Made by a program: the position numbers and the translations under genes. Below, piece by piece: positions 25,421 through 32,911 of a stretch of DNA of 64,000 bases; positions within the stretch are counted from its first letter, which is position 1, and each line of letters opens with the position of its first letter. The stretch is taken from NCBI GenBank assembly GCA_958348245.1, contig CATVYJ010000003.1, positions 124,001 through 188,000 on the forward strand, in the 5' to 3' direction. The notes below the pieces were generated by a model, which saw only the letters and a list, made by a program, of their open reading frames with translations, was not told the DNA's origin and searched no databases. This DNA comes from an uncultured Veillonellaceae bacterium. Lineage in GTDB: Bacteria; Bacillota; Negativicutes; Veillonellales; Dialisteraceae.

Positions 25421-26001
25421 TCGAGCACCCCCTTGGAAGAAAGAACCTCCGCGTCCTCCCGGAGCGACGCCGCCTCCGCCAGCGCGTGGCCGAACCCCTT
25501 GAAGAGCGACTCCACGATGTGATGGCCGTTCACGCCGTAGAGCGTGGCCATATGGAGATTCATCGCCCCGTGCATGGCGGCCGCCAGGAAAAATTCCCGG
25601 GTCATTTCCGTCTCAAACGCGCCGATGCGCTCCACCGGAATCTGCACGTCGTACACGAAGTACGGCCTCCCGGAGAGATCGAGCACAATGCGGGAGAGCG
25701 CGTCGTCCATGGGGCAGAAGAAGCACCCGTAGCGGCGGATGCCCCGCTTGTCCCCGAGCGCTTCTTTCAGCGCGTCTCCGAGGACGATGCCGATGTCCTC
25801 CACGGTGTGATGGTTGTCCACGTCGAGGTCGCCTTCCGCATCGAGCGCGAGGGTGAAGCCCCCGTGCACGGCGAGGAGCGTCAGCATGTGGTCGAAGAAG
25901 CCGATGCCGCTCGTCCCCTGAAACGACCCGCCGCCGTCGAGCTGCAAATGCAGATGAATCCGCGTCTCCGCGGTGTTCCGCACGATATCCGCTTCACGCA
26001 C
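25417..26001 (-). CDS. hisB: Imidazoleglycerol-phosphate dehydratase
   Basis: A 194-residue IGPD, the monofunctional form. The Mn-binding duplicated motifs FFDHMLTLLAVHG and DNHHTVEDIGI are present, with the second set near HGAMNLHM and NGHHIVESLFKGFG. It lacks the N-terminal HAD phosphatase domain of the enterobacterial bifunctional HisB, so histidinol-phosphate phosphatase must be encoded elsewhere. The start is GTG, 10 nt after GGAGG and overlapping the hisC stop by 8 nt. Confidence 0.96.
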   Translation of the reverse strand: MREADIVRNTAETRIHLHLQLDGGGSFQGTSGIGFFDHMLTLLAVHGGFTLALDAEGDLDVDNHHTVEDIGIVLGDALKEALGDKRGIRRYGCFFCPMDDALSRIVLDLSGRPYFVYDVQIPVERIGAFETEMTREFFLAAAMHGAMNLHMATLYGVNGHHIVESLFKGFGHALAEAASLREDAEVLSSKGVLE

Positions 26002-27073
26002 GGCTCATCACCTCCTTCAGCACCCGCAGGATGTCGTCGTCCACATTCGCCGTGGTGACGGTGATGCGGAACGCCCCCGGCAAGAGCGGATTTCCTCTGT
26101 AGCGCTTCACGAGGATATCCGCCTGCCGCCACGCATCGAAAAGCGCGTCTGCCCGATCCTCCGGCACTTCCAAAAGCAGAAAATTCGTCCGCGACGGGAA
26201 GACCGTCACGCCGGGGATGTCCCGCAGCGCTTCGTACAGGCGCTCCCGCTCGGCCACGATGGCATCCCGGATGCGGAACACATCGTCCCGGCGGCGGAGC
26301 ACCGCCGCGGCGAAGGCCTGCGTGAGGGAATTGAGATTGTATGGATTTTTCACCTTGGCGATCTCCGCGATGAGGTCCCGGTCCGCCGCGAGATACCCGC
26401 AGCGCAGCCCCGCGAGGCCGAACGCTTTCGAGAGCGTGCGCAGAACGATGAGATTCGGGTATTTCCCCACGAGGGAGAGCACGCTCTCCGCCTGGGCAAA
26501 TTCCATGTACGCTTCGTCCACGAAGACCAGATTGTCCGCCGCCCGAAGGCATTCCTCAATGAAGGATGCCGGCAGGAGCTCGCCCGTGGGATTATTCGGG
26601 TTGCACAGGAAAGTCAGTTTCGGCCGAAGCGCCCGGATCGCCGCAAGAAGGCCCTCCCGATCCCGCCGGAAGCCCGGCAGGTCCTGCACCTTCGCCACCT
26701 TCGCGCCGAGAAGGCCCGCTCCCACTTCGTACATGTCGAAGGTGGGCGCGTGCACCAGCACGGTGTCGCCTTCGTTGAGAAACGTGTGAAGCGTGTAGGA
26801 AATCATTTCGTCGCCGCCGTTTCCCGCAAGGAGCTCCTCCGGCGCGGCCCCGGTGTAGTCCGAGAGCGCCTGCCGGAGATCGTCCGCGAGAGGCTTCGGG
26901 TACACCTGCGGGCGGTACGCTTTCAGCGCCGCGAGCACGTCGTCCCACACGGCGGGAATGCGGAAGACGTTCACATAGTTTTCGTTGGCGTTCACCACGT
27001 GCGACTCATGGATGGGCGCCACCACGTACGGCGCGAAGGCGCGCACCTCCCGGCGGAGCCATTCAGCCTTCAT
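25994..27073 (-). CDS. hisC: Histidinol-phosphate aminotransferase
   Basis: A 359-residue PLP aminotransferase converting imidazole acetol phosphate to histidinol phosphate. Family motifs include NENYVNVFRIP at the N terminus, GNGGDEMISY, CNPNNPTGELLP and the PLP-lysine segment RTLSKAFGLAGLRCGY. GGAGG sits 6-7 nt upstream of the ATG. The start lies inside the end of hisD (11-nt overlap). Confidence 0.95.
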   Translation of the reverse strand: MKAEWLRREVRAFAPYVVAPIHESHVVNANENYVNVFRIPAVWDDVLAALKAYRPQVYPKPLADDLRQALSDYTGAAPEELLAGNGGDEMISYTLHTFLNEGDTVLVHAPTFDMYEVGAGLLGAKVAKVQDLPGFRRDREGLLAAIRALRPKLTFLCNPNNPTGELLPASFIEECLRAADNLVFVDEAYMEFAQAESVLSLVGKYPNLIVLRTLSKAFGLAGLRCGYLAADRDLIAEIAKVKNPYNLNSLTQAFAAAVLRRRDDVFRIRDAIVAERERLYEALRDIPGVTVFPSRTNFLLLEVPEDRADALFDAWRQADILVKRYRGNPLLPGAFRITVTTANVDDDILRVLKEVMSRA

Positions 27074-28352
27074 CGCGCACCTCCATGGCGCGGGCGTGGG
27101 CCTCCAGGCCTTCCGCGCGGGCGAAGCGCTGCACTTTCGCCGAAATCTGCCGGAAGGCTTCTTCCGTATAGATTTCCACGCTGCTGTGCTTCACGAAATC
27201 GTACACGCCGAGGGGTGAAGAGAAAGCCGCCGTGCCCGACGTGGGGAGCGTATGGTTCGGCCCCGCCATGTAGTCCCCGATAGGCTCGGAGGTGAATTTG
27301 CCGAGGAAAATGGCCCCGGCGTTCTTCACGAGCGGCAGATACCGCTCCGGATCGGGCAGCTCGATCTCCAGATGTTCCGGCGCGATTTTGTTCACCACGT
27401 CGAAGCACTGCGCCGCGTCTCTGCACAGGAAGGCTTTCGCGTAATCGCCCACGGAGTTCCGGATGATTTCACAGCGGGGAAGTTCTTTCATCTGCGCTTC
27501 CATTTCCGCTTCGACTGCCCTGCCGAAAGCCGCGTCGGTCGTGATGAGGAACACCGCCGCCCGCGGGTCGTGCTCCGCCTGCGAGAGAAGATCCGCGGCG
27601 ATCCATTTCGGATTCGCACTGCCGTCGGCCACGCAGCACACCTCCGACGGGCCGGCGATCATGTCGATGCCCACCGTGCCGTACACGAGGCGCTTCGCCA
27701 TGGCGACGAACGCGTTCCCCGGGCCGGCGATCTTGAAGACCGGCTCCACCGTCTCCGTGCCGTATGCCAGCATGGCGACAGCCTGCGCACCGCCCGCTTT
27801 GTAGATTTCCTTCACGCCCGCCACATACGCCGCGGCAAGGATATTCGGATGCACCTTCCCGTCCCGGCCGGGGGGCGTGGCCATGGCGATGGAGGGGCAC
27901 CCCGCCACGACGGCGGGCACCGTGTCCATGAGGACCGTGGAGGGATAGGCCGCGCGGCCCCCGGGCACGTACACGCCCACGCGCTGGATGGGCTCGTACT
28001 GCTCGCCCAGGCGGACGCCCGGACGGAACTCTCTGATCCAGCTCGCGCGCACCTGCTCCCGGTGATAGGCTTCGATATTCTCCTTCGCTTCCTGGAGCAC
28101 CGCGAGGAAATCGTCTCCCACGGCGGCGGCCGCCTCTTCGATTTCCTCTTCGCTCACGCGGAAGTCCGCAAGGTCCGCCCCGTCGAACTGTTTCGTGAGG
28201 CGGCGCACCGCTTCGTCGCCGTGCAGGCGCACATCCTCCAGAATCGCCGCCGCGGCGCGCTCCACTTCCGCCGAAAGATTCACCGAACGGTTCGTGAGCC
28301 GCCGGACTTCCCGGAGCGTCAGGCCCTCTTCGGGCACCTTGATCCATTCCAT
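27063..28352 (-). CDS. hisD: Histidinol dehydrogenase
   Basis: A 429-residue zinc enzyme catalysing the last two oxidations to histidine. The signature spans YVPGGRAAYPSTVLM (near residue 128), AGGAQAVAMLAYGTE and AGPGNAFVAMAKR; the catalytic Glu-His pair is in KIAPEHLEIELP near residue 324. The RBS is moderate (AAGAAGG). The gene starts 15 nt after hisG. Confidence 0.96.
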   Translation of the reverse strand: MEWIKVPEEGLTLREVRRLTNRSVNLSAEVERAAAAILEDVRLHGDEAVRRLTKQFDGADLADFRVSEEEIEEAAAAVGDDFLAVLQEAKENIEAYHREQVRASWIREFRPGVRLGEQYEPIQRVGVYVPGGRAAYPSTVLMDTVPAVVAGCPSIAMATPPGRDGKVHPNILAAAYVAGVKEIYKAGGAQAVAMLAYGTETVEPVFKIAGPGNAFVAMAKRLVYGTVGIDMIAGPSEVCCVADGSANPKWIAADLLSQAEHDPRAAVFLITTDAAFGRAVEAEMEAQMKELPRCEIIRNSVGDYAKAFLCRDAAQCFDVVNKIAPEHLEIELPDPERYLPLVKNAGAIFLGKFTSEPIGDYMAGPNHTLPTSGTAAFSSPLGVYDFVKHSSVEIYTEEAFRQISAKVQRFARAEGLEAHARAMEVRDEG

Positions 28353-28367
28353 GCCATTGCCTTCTTT

Positions 28368-28991
28368 CTATCTGTCAAATCCGCAGGCTGTGATAAACGC
28401 CTGCAATTCGTCCTGCTTCATCTTGTACGACACTTTATTGCAGATGAGCCGCGCGGAGAGCGCCATGAATTCGTCGTACGCCTCGAGGCCGTTCTCCCGG
28501 AGGGTGGTCCCCGTCTCGACGATATCCACGATGACGTCCGCCAGTCCCACGAGGGGCGCGAGCTCCACCGAGCCGTTCAGCTTGATGATGTCCACCGGCT
28601 GGAAGCGGCTCGCGAAATACCGCCGCGCGATGGAGGGATACTTGGACGCCACGGTGAGAATGCGCTTCTTCATCACGTCCCGTCGGCCCTTCACGCCCGA
28701 CACAGCCATGCGGCACTGTCCGATGCCCAGGTCGAGGAGCTCGTACACGTCGTCCGCACCGTCTTCGATGAGGACGTCTTTGCCCACGACGCCCGCGTCC
28801 GCCGCGCCGCGCCGCACGTACACCGCCACGTCGGGCGACTTCACGAGGGTCACCTTGATCCGGTCCGAAGCGTCGGTGAAGATGAGCCTGCGGCTGCCGC
28901 CGCTGTACTCGGGGAAATTCCAGCCTCCTTCCGCGAGCCGCTGCATCACCGTTTTCGCGATGCGTCCTTTTGCCAGTGCAATGTGAAGCAT
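28368..28991 (-). CDS. hisG: ATP phosphoribosyltransferase, short form
   Basis: A 207-residue short-form HisG, the first committed enzyme. It lacks the C-terminal ACT-like regulatory domain of the long form and so depends on HisZ for activity and histidine feedback. Motifs ALAKGRI, VRRGAADAGVVGKD, ATKYPSIARRYF-like and DIVETGTTLRENGL are visible. The start is 1 nt after the hisZ stop with GAGGAGG upstream. Confidence 0.95.
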   Translation of the reverse strand: MLHIALAKGRIAKTVMQRLAEGGWNFPEYSGGSRRLIFTDASDRIKVTLVKSPDVAVYVRRGAADAGVVGKDVLIEDGADDVYELLDLGIGQCRMAVSGVKGRRDVMKKRILTVASKYPSIARRYFASRFQPVDIIKLNGSVELAPLVGLADVIVDIVETGTTLRENGLEAYDEFMALSARLICNKVSYKMKQDELQAFITACGFDR

Positions 28992-28992
28992 A

Positions 28993-30207
28993 TCAGAGCC
29001 TCCTCAGGCGGGCGTCGATATCCTCCCGGGACACCGCCCTGCCGTTTCTTTCATATCCGCCGTTCTTCCACCGCACGATGAGGCGGAAATCTTCCGGCGC
29101 GATGGTGTTCGATTCGTGCACGCCCATCACGGCGAAGCCTTCCCGGCGCCAGCCGCTGATGTCCCGGATGAGCGAAGGCGGCGCCTGGTCGTAGACGACC
29201 GCCAGGTCCGCCGCGGGCGACGCCTCTTCGAGCAGGCCCGCGTCCGCCATGTATTCATAGACCAGATTCATATTCATGCCGAAGCCGCACGCCGGGCGCT
29301 CCGCGTGGAACTGCGCGGACAGCCGGTCGTAGCGGCCGCCGCTGATGAGCGAATAGAGCGCGCCGTCCGCGTAGATTTTGAAGACCGAGTCCGTGTAATA
29401 CCCCATGTGAGACGTGAAGCCCAGGTCGAGCTGCACCCGGTCCGCGCAGCCCGCGCTCTCCAGATAAGCGTACACACGCTTCGTCCGCTCGAGCGCCTCC
29501 GCCATGCCCGCGTTGAGCGAAAGCTCCTCCGCGCGGCGCATGGCGCTTTCATAGCTGCCGAAGAGCCGGGGCAGCTCCGTCAGTACATCCCGCTGAAGCT
29601 TCGTCACCGCCAGATCGTCCGCCGTCTTTCGGAGCGCCACCAGATTTCTCTCTTCCAGCTCCCGCCGCACCCGGGCAAGCGCCTCCGGCGGCAGGCGCAG
29701 ATCCGCAAAGAGCGCGTCCATATAGGCCACCGTGCCGAGGTCGATGCGCATCTTCGTGATGCCCAGCGCCTCCAGAAATTCCGCGGCGGTGACGATCACT
29801 TCCCCGTCGCATTCGGGCGTAGCGTCGCCCAGCACTTCCACGCCGCTCTGGAGAAAATATTTGCCGTGCGTGGATTTTCCATAATATTCGCGGAAGACCA
29901 TGGACACGTAGCCGAATTTCAGGAGCTGCTTCGTGTCGGGATATTCCCGGGCGACCATCTTCACGAGAGGCATCGTCACATCGGGCCGCATGACCAGCAC
30001 CGTGCCGTCCGTATCGAGGGTCTTCACCATTTCCTTCTGCAGGCCGGGAAAATACCGGCCGTACGTATCGTAATCTTCAAACGTGGGCGTCTGGATGATC
30101 CGGCAGCCGTGGCGGCGCATCACCTGAAGCACCTTCGACTGGATGCGGTCGTAATTGACCATCTCTTCTTCATGAACCATCTGCAGCTCTTCCAGTGTCT
30201 GACGCAT
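28993..30207 (-). CDS. hisZ: ATP phosphoribosyltransferase regulatory subunit
   Basis: A 404-residue paralogue of histidyl-tRNA synthetase that pairs with short HisG. The class II synthetase motif 2 region is recognisable (VLVMRPDVTMPLVKMVA, FGYVSMVFREY), as is LDLGFTSHMGYYTDSVFKIYA, but the HisRS anticodon-binding domain is absent or replaced. It is first in the operon, 7-8 residues of RBS spacing (AAGGAGG), under a promoter with a dyad. Confidence 0.93.
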   Translation of the reverse strand: MRQTLEELQMVHEEEMVNYDRIQSKVLQVMRRHGCRIIQTPTFEDYDTYGRYFPGLQKEMVKTLDTDGTVLVMRPDVTMPLVKMVAREYPDTKQLLKFGYVSMVFREYYGKSTHGKYFLQSGVEVLGDATPECDGEVIVTAAEFLEALGITKMRIDLGTVAYMDALFADLRLPPEALARVRRELEERNLVALRKTADDLAVTKLQRDVLTELPRLFGSYESAMRRAEELSLNAGMAEALERTKRVYAYLESAGCADRVQLDLGFTSHMGYYTDSVFKIYADGALYSLISGGRYDRLSAQFHAERPACGFGMNMNLVYEYMADAGLLEEASPAADLAVVYDQAPPSLIRDISGWRREGFAVMGVHESNTIAPEDFRLIVRWKNGGYERNGRAVSREDIDARLRRL

Positions 30208-30244
30208 ACATCCTCCTTTACGCTTCCTTCTGCTTATCTGTATG

Positions 30245-30273
30245 ATAATACGTTACCACGGTAAAGAGAAAAA
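30245..30273 (-). promoter_or_regulatory. Candidate his operon promoter with spacer dyad
   Basis: On the minus strand a -10 TATTAT (30250-30245) lies 17 nt from a weak TTTTTC (30273-30268). Between them is TTACCGTGGTAA (30264-30253), a 5-2-5 dyad in the position of a repressor operator. The leader to hisZ is only about 30 nt, too short for a T-box or attenuator. Confidence 0.5.
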
Positions 30274-30331
30274 GTAAAGAAAATTCCCTGCAAAATTTCT
30301 GTCATATTTTGTGCGGCCTTCCTCTTCCCCT

Positions 30332-30424
30332 TTTCCCTCGGTTTGAAATAAAGAAAAATCAAGAGGCTCGTTCATCGCCGCAGGCAGGACAAAACCGAAG
30401 GGAAAGACCTCGCCTGGCATGCGG
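30332..30424. other. Intergenic element with crossing inverted repeats
   Basis: TTTCCCTCGGTTT (30332-30344) can pair with AAACCGAAGGGAAA (30392-30405): 13 bp with one bulged A. CCGCAGGC (30378-30385), inside that loop, can pair with GCCT (30412-30415) plus GCGG (30421-30424), outside it. The two helices cross, a pseudoknot topology. It lies between the divergent his and small-membrane-protein promoters, so which strand is transcribed is unclear. I match it to no known riboswitch. Confidence 0.35.
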
Positions 30425-30429
30425 TTTCC

Positions 30430-30458
30430 TTACAAATAATTAAAATTCCTGATATAAT
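30430..30458 (+). promoter_or_regulatory. Promoter of the small membrane protein gene
   Basis: TTACAA (30430-30435) and TATAAT (30453-30458) are 17 nt apart in an AT-rich stretch, 21 nt before the start codon. Confidence 0.75.
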
Positions 30459-30479
30459 ATAAATAAAGGAGTGATTTCT

Positions 30480-30683
30480 ATGATGATATTAATTCTTGCG
30501 CTTTGTATATATTGGGTGGTTTCCGGCATTCTCACCATGAATTACGCGCCCATTCTATTTTTCCCCGCTATATTTCTTCCCGCATTTATAGTCATTTTGA
30601 TGGAAATGTCTCATAATTCCTGGAAAGAAAACCTCGGCCTTCTCACCATTGGCCTCATCGGCTGCCTCTGTAGTACCATCTGA
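30480..30683 (+). CDS. Small hydrophobic membrane protein, unknown
   Basis: A 67-residue protein predicted to have two or three membrane helices (about residues 3-19, 24-42 and 50-66) joined by short loops, the longer being SHNSWKENL. It has a strong RBS (AAGGAG, 9 nt) and sits between a near-consensus promoter and a UUCG-loop terminator, so it is very probably expressed. The coding sequence is clearly more AT-rich than neighbouring genes. I do not recognise the family. The start is the ATG at 30480 rather than the GTG three codons earlier, which overlaps the RBS. Confidence 0.6.
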   Translation: MMILILALCIYWVVSGILTMNYAPILFFPAIFLPAFIVILMEMSHNSWKENLGLLTIGLIGCLCSTI

Positions 30684-30694
30684 ACTCCCTTCCG

Positions 30695-30715
30695 CGTCCT
30701 TCGGGACGTTTTTTT
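30695..30715 (+). terminator. Terminator with UUCG tetraloop
   Basis: CGTCC-TTCG-GGACG followed by seven T. Confidence 0.85.
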
Positions 30716-30787
30716 ATTGAGACGCAAAAGTTTCCCATTCGGAATGCATAATAAATTTGCGGCGCGCTTTCTTCCCGTTCCCCGTTA

Positions 30788-30796
30788 TGCTATAGT
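30788..30796 (+). promoter_or_regulatory. Extended -10 promoter
   Basis: TGCTATAGT about 48 nt upstream of the secreted-protein gene; no clear -35. Confidence 0.45.
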
Positions 30797-30843
30797 AAAG
30801 ATAAGGAAAGAATTATTTTTAACAGGCTAGGGAGGGATGACAG

Positions 30844-31179
30844 ATGAAACGGACAGCATGGACGGCGGCGCTCCTGGCGGCGCTGATGATGACGGGCGCG
30901 GCGGCTCCCGTCATGGCGGCCCCGGCGAACAACCGCGCGGCGGCGCAGGTGAACCGCACGCTGAACCGGCTGAACGCCCAGCGGGACACGCAGCTCCGGC
31001 AGAACGCACGGGAAGCGCGCACGGCGCGGCAGCAGCAGGCGCGGGAGCAGGCCCGCCCCGGCGACCCGCAGAACCGCGCGCAGAACCAGAGCGAAGACAC
31101 GCGGAACCGGCTGGACAACATCCAGGATAAGCTGGCCGACCAGCAGCAGGCGCAGCAAGAGCAGGCGCAGCAGAAATAA
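30844..31179 (+). CDS. Secreted Gln/Arg/Ala-rich protein, unknown
   Basis: A 111-residue protein with a classic signal peptide (positive N terminus, hydrophobic AALLAALMMTGAAAP, cleavage likely after A25 in VMA-AP). The mature 86 residues are low-complexity: Gln, Arg, Asn and Ala dominate, there are no Cys or Trp, and the spacing suggests a continuous amphipathic helix or coiled coil. The tail is QQQAQQEQAQQK. RBS AGGGAGG is strong and the gene has its own promoter and terminator. Function unknown; a periplasmic or wall-associated helical protein is the likely form. Confidence 0.65.
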   Translation: MKRTAWTAALLAALMMTGAAAPVMAAPANNRAAAQVNRTLNRLNAQRDTQLRQNAREARTARQQQAREQARPGDPQNRAQNQSEDTRNRLDNIQDKLADQQQAQQEQAQQK

Positions 31180-31185
31180 GCGCGC

Positions 31186-31222
31186 AAAAAAGCAGGCCCC
31201 CTTTCGAGGATGCCTGCTTTTC
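31186..31222. terminator. Bidirectional terminator
   Basis: AAAAGCAGGC (31188-31197) pairs with GCCTGCTTTT (31212-31221) between convergent genes. Confidence 0.85.
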
Positions 31223-31231
31223 TTCTGCCAT

Positions 31232-32143
31232 TTATTCGGTGACGAGCGTACCCGTGAGATCGGCCGCATTGGCCACATGGTTTGCATCGCCCCACGCGGC
31301 GAGTTCCGCGGCGATGCGCGGGATGGCGTCGGGGCTGGCGAGCGTGGCCGTCCCCACCTGCACGGCGGACGCGCCGGCCACGAGGAATTCCGCCGCGTCT
31401 TCGCCGGTCATGATGCCGCCGAGGCCGCACACGGGAATGTGCACGGCATTGGCCACCTGCCACACCATGCGGAGCGCCACGGGCTTCACCGCCGGGCCGG
31501 AAAGGCCGCCCGTGACGTTGCCCAGAACGGGCCGCCGCGTGCGGAGATCGACGGCCATTCCCATGAACGTATTGATGAGGGAGATCGCGTCCGCGCCCGC
31601 TTCCTCCACCGCTTTGGCGATGGCCGCCACGTCCGTCACATTCGGCGAGAGCTTCACCATCACCGGCAGATCCGTATGCGCCTTGACGATGCGCGTCACT
31701 TCCGCCGCGGTCTCGGGATGCGTGCCGAAAGCGAGGCTGCCGTTTTTCACGTTCGGGCAGGAAATATTCATTTCGATGGCGGAGATGCCCGGGACGGAAA
31801 GCATTTCCGCCACCCGGCCGTATTCTTCTTCCGTGTGGCCCACGATGTTCGCAATGAGCGGCACATCGTACTGGCGGAGCTCCGGCAGGATGTATTTCAC
31901 AAAATGCGCCGCGCCGGGATTTTCCAGGCCGATGCAGTTCAGCATGCCTGCGGGCGTTTCCGCCACGCGCACCCCCGCGTTGCCGCTCCAGGGCTCGCAC
32001 GCCAGCCCTTTCAGGGAGATGGCGCCCACGTCGCGGTTCAAGTCAAGATAGTTCCGGTATTCCAGTCCGAATCCAAATGTGCCGGAGGCGGCGATGATGG
32101 GATTCTTCATGGACATGCCGAGGAAGTCGACGGCCAGGTTCAT
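31232..32143 (-). CDS. pyrD: Dihydroorotate dehydrogenase B, catalytic subunit
   Basis: A 303-residue class 1B enzyme, FMN-dependent and coupled to NAD through PyrK. The catalytic residue is Cys in EMNISCPNVKNG near residue 133, as in class 1 rather than the Ser of membrane class 2. FMN-binding GGI and GTA motifs are at the C terminus. The start at 32143 has AAGGAGG 7 nt upstream and overlaps pyrK by 4 nt. It is the last gene of the pyr operon. Confidence 0.95.
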   Translation of the reverse strand: MNLAVDFLGMSMKNPIIAASGTFGFGLEYRNYLDLNRDVGAISLKGLACEPWSGNAGVRVAETPAGMLNCIGLENPGAAHFVKYILPELRQYDVPLIANIVGHTEEEYGRVAEMLSVPGISAIEMNISCPNVKNGSLAFGTHPETAAEVTRIVKAHTDLPVMVKLSPNVTDVAAIAKAVEEAGADAISLINTFMGMAVDLRTRRPVLGNVTGGLSGPAVKPVALRMVWQVANAVHIPVCGLGGIMTGEDAAEFLVAGASAVQVGTATLASPDAIPRIAAELAAWGDANHVANAADLTGTLVTE

Positions 32144-32910
32144 AATACGACCTCCTTCGTGTTGAATACAGGCCCGTTCAGGCAGACTTTGTAGTGTCCT
32201 TTGCCGTCGCGGCGGTCGCACACACACGCAAGGCATCCGCCCGTGCCGCAGCCCATGCGCCGCTCGAGGGACGCTTCGCAGGGAATGCCCGCCGCTTCGG
32301 CGAGCTCCGCGGTTTTCTTCATCATGATGCCCGGGCCGCAGGTGACGACCTCCGCCACCGGCCCTTTTTCAAAGACGGCAGGAAGGGCCGCGATGGCGAA
32401 GCCTTTCACGCCGCAGGACCCGTCGTCGGTGGTGACGATGAGTTCGCGCAGGGTCTCCGGGAAAAAGTCTTTCCAGAAAACCTCCTCCGCGTTGCGTCCG
32501 CCGATGGCGACGGTCATCTGGCCGGGCTTTGCGCGGCGCGCCGTAAAGAGGATGGGCGCGATCCCCACGCCGCCGCCCACGCCGACGATGTGCCCCTCGT
32601 CCGGGAGGGTGAATCCCCGGCCGAGCGGCCCGAGGCTGTCCACCACATCGCCCGCTTTCAGATGAGAGAGGATATCCGTCCCCTTTCCCACCACGCGGTA
32701 GAAAATTTCCGTGATGCCCCGTCCGGGATCCGTCCCCGCGATGGAGATGGGACGGCGGAGGATGCGCGTGCCGTCGGGAATGCGGATGTCGATGAACTGG
32801 CCGGGCTTTGCCTCCCGGGCGGTGCGGGGCAGTTCGATCTCCATGCGCCAGATGGAGGGCCCCACCAGCTCATGCCGGCGGATGGGCCCTTTTTCAATAT
32901 AGCCTGCCAT
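32140..32910 (-). CDS. pyrK: Dihydroorotate dehydrogenase B, electron transfer subunit
   Basis: A 256-residue FAD/[2Fe-2S] protein of the ferredoxin-reductase family passing electrons from PyrD to NAD. The FAD motif RRPISIAG is near residue 52, the NAD-binding GVGGGVGIAPI near 110, and the cluster cysteines are in MGCGTGGCLACVC plus a later Cys in YKVCLNGP. RBS AAGGAGG precedes the start, 1 nt after carB. Confidence 0.95.
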   Translation of the reverse strand: MAGYIEKGPIRRHELVGPSIWRMEIELPRTAREAKPGQFIDIRIPDGTRILRRPISIAGTDPGRGITEIFYRVVGKGTDILSHLKAGDVVDSLGPLGRGFTLPDEGHIVGVGGGVGIAPILFTARRAKPGQMTVAIGGRNAEEVFWKDFFPETLRELIVTTDDGSCGVKGFAIAALPAVFEKGPVAEVVTCGPGIMMKKTAELAEAAGIPCEASLERRMGCGTGGCLACVCDRRDGKGHYKVCLNGPVFNTKEVVL

Positions 32911-32911
32911 G

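Noticed and set aside
30208..30300. T-box or histidine attenuator for the his operon
   Set aside because: The leader between the likely promoter and hisZ is about 30 nt, with no T-box sequence, histidine-rich leader peptide or terminator.
30332..30424. Known riboswitch (cyclic-di-GMP, ZTP, fluoride, THF)
   Set aside because: The conserved core sequences of these classes are not present; only the pairing pattern is notable.
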